Below are positions 58,066 to 64,000 of a stretch of 64,000 bases of DNA, one piece after another. Numbering within the stretch: position 1 is the stretch's first letter; every line of letters starts with the position of its first letter. The notes below the pieces were generated by a model, which saw only the letters and a program-made list of their open reading frames with translations, was not told the origin of the DNA and ran no database searches. Made by a program: the position numbers and the translations under genes. The DNA comes from Ostrinia nubilalis (Eukaryota > Arthropoda > Insecta > Lepidoptera > Crambidae): the NCBI RefSeq assembly GCF_963855985.1, contig NC_087106.1:1905001-1969000 (forward strand). Direction: 5' to 3'.

Positions 58066-58615
58066 TGTAGGAATTGAAATTCAGAGTGTATTTCTTCAGC
58101 TTTATTTGTATTTTCTCCAGGATAAAAACCACAAAAAATAGGAATATCTTAACCGTCTTAATACAAATCGTCTTGTCTTTTAACTCACGTCTTTCTTACT
58201 CCTTCACTCATTCGTTCCCTCTCACTCACTCCCTTGCGTTCCGTTTCACACTCCCACACTCGGCCATCCTGCGTACAGTCTGCCCTCGGACTGTTTCATT
58301 TCAAAATTTTACATTAAAGCATCTTATAACTAATCTTGTTTAATACAATTCTTATAATCATTTAATCCTTTGAAATACTTTACTAGCTTGAACATTACAC
58401 AAGACTACTTTGCAACACAGTTCTTATAACAATGTAATAATAACACATCTTAACACTGGTACAACCCTTAAATACTTGTTACAAAATTACAAATAAACAC
58501 TTATGTTGTTTACCAAATTAAATAAATAATATCAAACTACTTTAGTCTTTTATTCTTCCCATTCAAACACAACTTAAAAATATCATATTAACTTAACTAA
58601 GAACTCTAAATCCAT
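58066..58615 (-). mobile_element. 3' end of a Ty3/gypsy element (3' UTR and LTR, boundary uncertain)
   Basis: Lies downstream of the integrase fragment. On the minus strand it contains AATAAA (58101-58106) and ends CCTACA, so the LTR would close with CA at 58066. A purine-rich run 'gggaagaataaaagactaaa' (about 58532-58551) could be the polypurine tract that primes plus-strand synthesis. 'gtccgaggg' near 58280 is an alternative LTR start. The other LTR is outside the window. Confidence 0.5.
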
Positions 58616-59120
58616 TCATTCATCATCTTTCTTACCTGCTGGCCATCTCTTCATATGATCACATGAGGTGGTGGTTACTCTGGGTCCTTCGGTAGAGTCG
58701 GTTACCTTCTCTACCTGGTACCGATCTGTACCTGTAGCTTTCACTACTTGATATGGACCTAAAAACTTGGGTCTCAATTTCATTCCCACCCCAAACTGTG
58801 TTCTTTTTATTACCACAAGATCACCTGCTTTATATTTGATGCTCTCCTTACGCTTTCTGTTAAAAGTTCTCCTATTTTCTTCTTGTATTTTTAGTATGCA
58901 TTCTTTAGCTGATTTCCTTAGATCATCCCTTTCTTGCATAAAACAGCATTGAGATTCTTGTGCCAATATATCATAGAGCTCAAAGTCCTCCTTGTTCTTC
59001 ATTCTGGTTCCAACCAACAATTCAAACGGGGTGGTTCCAATACTACGCTGGAATGTACTATTAAGTGCTCTCTGCACTCTGCTCACATGCTTATACCACG
59101 CCATCGGTTCTGAAATGCAA
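58616..59120 (-). pseudogene. pol: Ty3/gypsy integrase C-terminus, cut by a non-LTR insertion
   Basis: About 165 codons from the 3' end of pol. In order: VQRALNSTFQRSIGTTPFEL, where the end of the integrase catalytic core meets the 'TPFELLxG' signature; a charged helical stretch (residues 60-90 of the visible part); then a C-terminal domain with YKAGDLVVIKR and LRPKFLGPYQVVKATGTDRY, the GPY/F-type module of gypsy integrases; then a normal stop. The frame stays open upstream of the first ATG (59104) to about 59120, where the sequence changes to the TAA-rich tail of the non-LTR element. Integrase would insert the element's cDNA. The rest of pol is displaced beyond 64000 or lost, so this copy is dead. 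The remaining frame is undamaged, which suggests a recent break. Confidence 0.85.
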
Positions 59121-59208
59121 AGTTTAGTTATTTATTATTATTATTGGTTTTTGGGCCTTTATTTGCGCCAACTCGACCAGGTTTGATCTATTGTGGCAGC
59201 CCTTGTCT

Positions 59209-62200
59209 TTAAAGTTCACTGCTTAGTCCCGTTGAGTCTATAAATTTCCAGATTCTTTGGAGCGTGATATCTGCTATCTCATCCGGGTGCATGATGTGTC
59301 GCCCGAGATGGATACTTCTTTTGCTCATAAGCGGGAAGCATGAGCAAAGAACATGCATGGCCGTTTCTTCTTCTGTATGGCAGAATCTGCACAGAGTTTC
59401 CTCGGTCATGTTCATGTTCGATTTATGTTTGTTTAGTTTGCAGTGGCCGGTCAGTATTCTAGTCACTGCACAGGCTTTGTATCTTTTGAACTTTAGCAGT
59501 TCTTTAGTTACTTTATTGCTATATCCCTGAATGAGTGCTTTTGAGTGTTTTTGTCCCGATGTAGACTTCCACCACTCAATAGCCTCTTGTTTGCAGAGGG
59601 CGGTTAGTAGCGTGGTGGCTCGTTGTTTGGTAATGCCACAGAACGGTTCTACGCCGATTTGAGGGTTATCGGCTCCATCTCTGGCGAGTTCATCTGCTAC
59701 TTCGTTTCCTTCTATATTCGAATGTCCTGGTACCCATGTAAGCGTTACTTTGTTGGTATTTCCCAGTGCATTCAGTGTCTCGGTGCATGTTTGCACCAAT
59801 TTTGACGTGTATTCGAAGGATGTTAAGGCCAGCAGTGCTGCTTGGCTGTCTGAGTTGATGTAGATGTGTTGATCCTGGAGCTTCCTTTCCAAGTTTATTT
59901 CTGCACATTTGTTTATGGCAAAGACCTCGGCTTGGAAGATTGAGGCTTCAGTCCCCATGTTTAGGCTAACTTTGAGCTTAGGCCTCTCTCCGTAGATCCC
60001 GCAACCTACATTATTTTCCTTTTTGGATCCGTCCGTGTACCAGACGTGACTACCTTCCTTAAATGACATTTGGCCTTCTAGCCATTTGTCTCTAGGAGGT
60101 ATGTTTACGGAATATAGTTTGGTGAAGTTACATTCCGTATGCATGTCGTCACTGGGCATGCACAGAAGTTTGTTTTCAAGTACTGATTCCTTGAGTCTTA
60201 TCAGATTTTGAGAAGCCCATCTGACTTTCGTGCGGGTGCAGATTCTATATGTGCTCTGCTTGGCTTCTTTTTGCACATGCATATGCAGTGGTATAAGATC
60301 AAGCAGAGCATTTAATGCAGCCCCTGGTGTCGTTGATAGTGCTCCGGTTGCTGTGATGCAGGCTAGCCGTTGTAGGCTGCTCAATTTCTGTATTGTTGTC
60401 ATTTGGTTGACCTTGCTGCACCAGACGGCAGAGGCATAGGTTATTATCGGTCTCACGACCGCTGTGTACAGCCATAGGGCGATTGCGGGTTTTAGTCCCC
60501 ATCTTGACCCTGCCATTCGACAACAACTCCACAGAGCCATTTTGGCTTTTTGAATGATGTTGTTTAGGTGCGAATTCCAAGTAAGCTTTTGGTCAAAAGT
60601 TACCCCTAGATACTTGGTTTCGCTTGAGAAAGGAAGAGTTTTTCCGTTTAATTTCAGATTTACCAGTTTTTCCAGTTTTCTCTTCCTCGTGAATGGTATT
60701 ATCACTGTTTTATCCGCATTAATAGATAATTCGTTTTCTCTACACCACCTACTTATGGTGTTGAGAGCGCCTTGCATTAGACTTGAAATTGTGCTCAGGC
60801 AGGGACCTCTGATGATAACCACTAGGTCATCAGCATAGCCTTGAGTATCATAGTCTTTTTCTGCCATCTTAGCAAGAAGTTGATCTACTGCTAGTGTCCA
60901 TAAAAGTGGGGATAGTACGCCTCCTTGTGGACATCCTCTTGTGGCAAGAAATTCAAGCTTTGCAGCATTGAGGGTTATGTTTACTACTCGGTTGGAGAGC
61001 ATGTTTTTTACCCATCTGATGGTGCTTATATCAATCCCTTTTGCCTCCATTCCTTTTAGAATGGTTTCTATAGGGGTGTTGTCAAATGCACCTTCAACAT
61101 CGAGAAAAGCACATAGGGCCGTTTGCTTATCCTCTAGGGATTTTTGCACCTTATCGACCAGATCGAGCAGGGCTGTTTCAGTAGATTTTCCCTTTTGGTA
61201 TGCATGTTGGTTGATGCTTAGTGGTCTTTTCACTAAGTATTTGGCTCTAATGTGCTGGTCTAATATCCTTTCCATGGCCTTCATCAGGAAGGATGTTAGA
61301 CTTATGGGTCTGAAGGATTTGGGTTGTGAGTAGTCCCTTTTCCCCGTTTTGGGTATAAAACGAACTTTGACCCAATTCCATGGTTCTGGTATAATACCCC
61401 AGGCGTAACTTGCTCTGAATATTTTTACCAGATGCGGGAGAAGTAAGTTATTACCTTTTTGTAGAAGAGCAGGAAAGATGCCATCTTCTCCCGCTGATTT
61501 AAATGGTTTAAACTTTTCCAAAGCCCATCTAATCTGGTTAGGCCTAAAGATATTGGAGGCCTTATTCCAGTCTGAGCATTTAGCCCTATGGAGTTCATCA
61601 TTCCTTTGGGTATTGCTTTGTGTATTGATTTGGTACGAACCCGGAAAGTGTGAAGACCTAAGGAGATCCAGAGTCTCCATCTCGGTGTTCGTAAATGAGT
61701 TATCTGGCTTCTTTAGTAGTCCAAGATAGTTGTTTGGGGTCTTAGCGAGGATTTTGTGAATTCTTGCTCCTTTGTTAGTTTGTGCAATTTCTTCACAGAA
61801 GCGTCGCCAAGAGGCTCTTTTGGCTTTTCTGATTTGTTTGTTATATTCTGTTAGGGCCTTTCCGTACTTGTCCCAGTCGCACGGTTTGGCACGGTTGAAT
61901 ATACGACGTGTGATGGCTCTGAGCTTTTCTAGCTTCTTGTTCCACCACATTGGTGATTTGTTAGATTTTACTTCTTTTTCGGGGCAGCTTCGTTCGTAGG
62001 CATTGATTATGCCATTATTGAGCATTTTGACCGCGGCATTAAGAGAGTCCGGTGTTTTGATAGTTTTGGGTATATCCTTTAGATTCTCACTGAGCAGGGT
62101 TATATACATATCCCAGGAGGTGTCTTTTGGATTCCTTACTCTTGGATATTGAGCTTCTACCAGCCCTGAAATATCAAAACGTATATGTCTATGATCAGAC

Positions 62201-62826
62201 ATTGAGTTCTCGCTGCTGACGTGCCATTTTGTTATACATTTTGACACATTTTCTGTTGCGAATGTTATATCTATTACTTCCTGTCTGGTTTTTGTTACGA
62301 ATGTTGGCGTGTGGCCATTGTTCAGCACCTGTAGACAGTTAGATAGAAGAAAATCGGATAGTAACTCACCTCTCATGTTGGTATCCGAGCTTCCCCAGAT
62401 GGTATGGTGGGCGTTAGCATCGCATCCCACTATCAGTTCCGACTTTTGTCTTCTAGAGTATTCCAGGACGTTAGTCAGTTCTTCAGTGGGATCTTGCTTA
62501 TCTCCAGGAAGATATGCCGAGCAGAAGAGTACTTTGGACCTGTTCGGCCCTTTGACTTCTACGTACGCGGTGACAGTATCTTCGCTGCAAAGTTCTGGAA
62601 CAGGTAAGAAGTTAGTATTTTTGTTAAACACGATACAAGCCCTAGGTTTGCGGCCTTTTTCGCATACAAGAATCTTACCAGCGTTGTTCAGACCGGCTAC
62701 CATAGAGTCGGCGTTTATCCATGGTTCTTGAATGAGGGCGATGTCCAGGCCACCTTCGCTGAAGATCTTTTCTATGACCGCAGAGGCTGCGATAGCGTGG
62801 TGTAGGTTGGCCTGTAGTATCGCCAT
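59209..62826 (-). CDS. ORF2: endonuclease, reverse transcriptase, RNase H, CCHC (1,205 aa)
   Basis: The enzyme of the non-LTR element. An APE-like endonuclease (residues 1-220) shows IQEPW (33-36), SAYLPG (103-108), GCDANAHHTIWG (134-145), Asp186 in VIDITFA and SDHRH (210-214), all expected catalytic positions. The reverse transcriptase (about 435-760) shows SAGEDGIFP, FRPISL (505-510), FLDVEGAFD (574-582), GCPQGGVLSPLLW (631-643) and the catalytic YADD (664-667). An RNase H domain (about 925-1050) has all four acidic residues: Asp932 in YTDGS, Glu967, Asp993, Asp1045. A CCHC knuckle follows: Cys1146, Cys1149, His1158, Cys1163. No stop or frameshift. RNase H plus an APE-type nuclease places it with I, R1 and LOA clades; which one needs a tree. 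It would nick the target and copy its RNA there. It starts 28 bases after the ORF1 stop, so reinitiation or coupled translation is likely. Confidence 0.97.
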   Translation of the reverse strand: MAILQANLHHAIAASAVIEKIFSEGGLDIALIQEPWINADSMVAGLNNAGKILVCEKGRKPRACIVFNKNTNFLPVPELCSEDTVTAYVEVKGPNRSKVLFCSAYLPGDKQDPTEELTNVLEYSRRQKSELIVGCDANAHHTIWGSSDTNMRGELLSDFLLSNCLQVLNNGHTPTFVTKTRQEVIDITFATENVSKCITKWHVSSENSMSDHRHIRFDISGLVEAQYPRVRNPKDTSWDMYITLLSENLKDIPKTIKTPDSLNAAVKMLNNGIINAYERSCPEKEVKSNKSPMWWNKKLEKLRAITRRIFNRAKPCDWDKYGKALTEYNKQIRKAKRASWRRFCEEIAQTNKGARIHKILAKTPNNYLGLLKKPDNSFTNTEMETLDLLRSSHFPGSYQINTQSNTQRNDELHRAKCSDWNKASNIFRPNQIRWALEKFKPFKSAGEDGIFPALLQKGNNLLLPHLVKIFRASYAWGIIPEPWNWVKVRFIPKTGKRDYSQPKSFRPISLTSFLMKAMERILDQHIRAKYLVKRPLSINQHAYQKGKSTETALLDLVDKVQKSLEDKQTALCAFLDVEGAFDNTPIETILKGMEAKGIDISTIRWVKNMLSNRVVNITLNAAKLEFLATRGCPQGGVLSPLLWTLAVDQLLAKMAEKDYDTQGYADDLVVIIRGPCLSTISSLMQGALNTISRWCRENELSINADKTVIIPFTRKRKLEKLVNLKLNGKTLPFSSETKYLGVTFDQKLTWNSHLNNIIQKAKMALWSCCRMAGSRWGLKPAIALWLYTAVVRPIITYASAVWCSKVNQMTTIQKLSSLQRLACITATGALSTTPGAALNALLDLIPLHMHVQKEAKQSTYRICTRTKVRWASQNLIRLKESVLENKLLCMPSDDMHTECNFTKLYSVNIPPRDKWLEGQMSFKEGSHVWYTDGSKKENNVGCGIYGERPKLKVSLNMGTEASIFQAEVFAINKCAEINLERKLQDQHIYINSDSQAALLALTSFEYTSKLVQTCTETLNALGNTNKVTLTWVPGHSNIEGNEVADELARDGADNPQIGVEPFCGITKQRATTLLTALCKQEAIEWWKSTSGQKHSKALIQGYSNKVTKELLKFKRYKACAVTRILTGHCKLNKHKSNMNMTEETLCRFCHTEEETAMHVLCSCFPLMSKRSIHLGRHIMHPDEIADITLQRIWKFIDSTGLSSEL

Positions 62827-62854
62827 CCCCTTTGGGCGTTGAGGTTGGTGGGGA

Positions 62855-63946
62855 CTATTGTGTTTGGGAGCCGCGGCGCCCTTGTGTGCCCCGCCGCCCT
62901 CGGTACGGTCCTCTGTGCTGCCCCCTTCCTCTGGGCGGATGTGCGCCCCTTGTGGTCCCCCTGTTGGGGGGAAACCGCGTTCCCCTTCCCCCGTTTGGGA
63001 GTGTGGAAGTGGAGGTTGAGGGGGTGGAAGGAGGGTTGACCCGTTGTGGTCCTGTGCGGACCTGCACGGTACCCTCAGGGGGGGTGGTTAAGGATGCGGG
63101 TACGGGGGTAGAGGTGGTGGTGGTTGCGGCGGTGGTCGGGGGTTCAGCGGAGGGTTTGGAGTCCTGTATGGGGCCCTTAATTCTGAACTGGACCTTTTTG
63201 AAGCCAATGTTGGCCTTTAGGTCCATCATCTTCAGGGCCTCAAACGAGTGGTCGTCTAGGGATACGGTCAGAGTTAGACCTCCCTTGTCAACCTTCGTAT
63301 TGAGGACCTTCCAGTGCTCGGTGTTCAGACCCTCATTCTGAGCACCGAAGAATTCTAAGGCCCGCGTTGCGCTGCTGGCTTCAGAGATAGGAATATATAC
63401 CACCCCCACATTAGGTTTTCGGATTTCAGACTCGCTCAAGAGAACGAGGCTTGCTTCCGGCCACGGTTTGAGGGGGGGGACTATATTCTCAAGCCAGGTT
63501 TTTGAGCGCTCGTCCTCACACGTGATGAGGAGCCAGCCTGGCTTAAAGGAGCAGCCCACGAATTTAGGCCCTTCGCCCCTTCCGGATTTGGCAATGCTTT
63601 GCAGGATGGTATTGCGCAGCGACTCCAGTTGTGTGTTAGTCATCAAGGACTTGGAGTCTTTTATGCCGACCCGGATTGAGCGTACGGCCTCGCTGTAGGC
63701 TACGGTGGTTGAGGTGTTTAAGGTCTCACTCACCTTTGGGACTTTGGTAATATGTCCCTTTGGCGATTCCTCCTCCGAGCGAACCCGTTTTACCGGTTTG
63801 CGCCCAGATTCAGGTTGCGAGGCCTTAAACTTGTACCCCATCTGCTTCAGCTCAGCGAAGCTCTTGACCGCCAGTGTTGAAGCCATATTCGGCTCCACTC
63901 CCAGCTGCCTCAGAGCTCCGAAGCGCTTTTTTGCCGCACTTGACAT
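62855..63946 (-). CDS. ORF1: RNA-binding/packaging protein (363 aa)
   Basis: First gene of the non-LTR element. The N-terminus is basic (MSSAAKKRFGALRQLG; KPVKRVRSEE at 51-60, a likely nuclear signal). A globular middle (about 105-258) with GPKFVGCSFKPGWLLITCED (126-145) and VVYIPISEASSATRALEFFG (182-201) resembles, from memory, the DUF4780 domain of insect element proteins. A Pro/Thr/Ser linker (260-320) leads to an Arg/Gly-rich tail (RGRGQHRGPYRGRRGTQGRR, 329-348). No CCHC knuckle is present, so RNA binding probably rests on the RGG-like tail and middle domain, unlike many I and R1 ORF1s with three CCHC motifs. The ATG at 63946 is the first in frame. The region is strongly GC-biased compared with the surrounding genome. 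Confidence 0.9.
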   Translation of the reverse strand: MSSAAKKRFGALRQLGVEPNMASTLAVKSFAELKQMGYKFKASQPESGRKPVKRVRSEEESPKGHITKVPKVSETLNTSTTVAYSEAVRSIRVGIKDSKSLMTNTQLESLRNTILQSIAKSGRGEGPKFVGCSFKPGWLLITCEDERSKTWLENIVPPLKPWPEASLVLLSESEIRKPNVGVVYIPISEASSATRALEFFGAQNEGLNTEHWKVLNTKVDKGGLTLTVSLDDHSFEALKMMDLKANIGFKKVQFRIKGPIQDSKPSAEPPTTAATTTTSTPVPASLTTPPEGTVQVRTGPQRVNPPSTPSTSTSTLPNGGRGTRFPPNRGTTRGAHPPRGRGQHRGPYRGRRGTQGRRGSQTQ

Positions 63947-64000
63947 TTTCCTGCCAGTGGGTTTGGAGGCGGTGTATTCATCAGTCAGCGAGTGTGAGCC
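63947..64000 (-). other. 5' UTR of the non-LTR element (partial)
   Basis: Bases upstream of the ORF1 ATG, ending ...CAGGAAA before the start. No internal promoter motif can be judged from 54 bases. Confidence 0.6.

Larger units (their letters stand above)
59127..64000 (-). mobile_element. Non-LTR retrotransposon, I/R1/LOA type, apparently intact, runs off the window
   Basis: Two open frames, a 3' UTR of about 80 bases with AATAAA (about 59161-59166) and a terminal TAA repeat (59127-59146). It lies in the same orientation as the gypsy element it interrupts. TAA-type tails are known for I-factor-like elements. The 5' end and the second target duplication lie beyond 64000. The 5' UTR starts upstream of 63947. 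Confidence 0.9.

Noticed and set aside
59264..62731. Several + strand frames of 60-140 codons
   Set aside because: They are antisense of the intact ORF2.
62832..63341. 169-codon + strand frame
   Set aside because: Antisense of the GC-biased ORF1 tail; Gly/Val-rich low complexity.

Overview
This window looks like nuclear DNA from a moth or butterfly (Lepidoptera). It is AT-rich, has almost no long open reading frames, and is crowded with dispersed repeats of lepidopteran type: RTE-like LINE 3' ends with (ATG)n, (GAAC)n or (GAA)n tails, tRNA-derived SINEs, short elements ending in CTAGT like non-autonomous Helitrons, and many inverted-repeat (MITE-like) elements. I saw no rRNA, CRISPR or prokaryotic-style gene. 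No ordinary host gene can be established. The best host-exon candidate is a roughly 100-bp stretch at 2943-3043 on the + strand that ends in a consensus 5' splice site. Much of the window may therefore be intron or intergenic DNA.

Layout. At 0.3-1.1 kb lies a broken Tc1/mariner-like transposase whose outer end carries the CAGGGTG terminus shared by MITEs at 2.5, 25.4 and 57.7 kb. From 3.2 to 6.8 kb there is a nest: an outer DNA element with a 13-bp motif (GTCGGGGTAATCA) repeated eight times, holding a second element with its own motif set (3594-5227) and a broken RTE reverse transcriptase (5270-6065). From 7 to 20 kb there are LINE 3' ends, MITEs and Helitron-like pieces, some nested with clear target-site duplications. 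At 20.34-20.75 kb is a GC-rich element with 35-bp perfect ends and a TTA duplication (PIF/Harbinger-like). A 760-bp foldback lies at 25.1-25.8 kb.

From 26.4 to 31.6 kb a promoter-like module is dispersed in three places. One copy sits downstream of a tandem array (30.8-31.16 kb) whose units each carry a short dyad that changes in a compensatory way. From 35 to 51 kb there are more MITEs and nested insertions, including a 1,035-bp element with repeated GGTAAATTGTACC motifs inside a Helitron-like element. At 52.4-53.6 kb is a TTAA-flanked piggyBac-like element carrying five copies of an 18-bp palindrome.

The only intact genes are at the right end on the minus strand: ORF1 (363 aa) and ORF2 (1,205 aa; endonuclease, reverse transcriptase, RNase H, CCHC knuckle) of a non-LTR retrotransposon of the I/R1/LOA type. 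It has a TAA-rich 3' tail and appears to have inserted into the integrase gene of a Ty3/gypsy LTR retrotransposon, whose integrase C-terminus and 3' end lie at 58.07-59.12 kb. ORF1 would package the RNA, ORF2 would nick the target and reverse-transcribe, and the many non-autonomous families would depend on enzymes encoded elsewhere.
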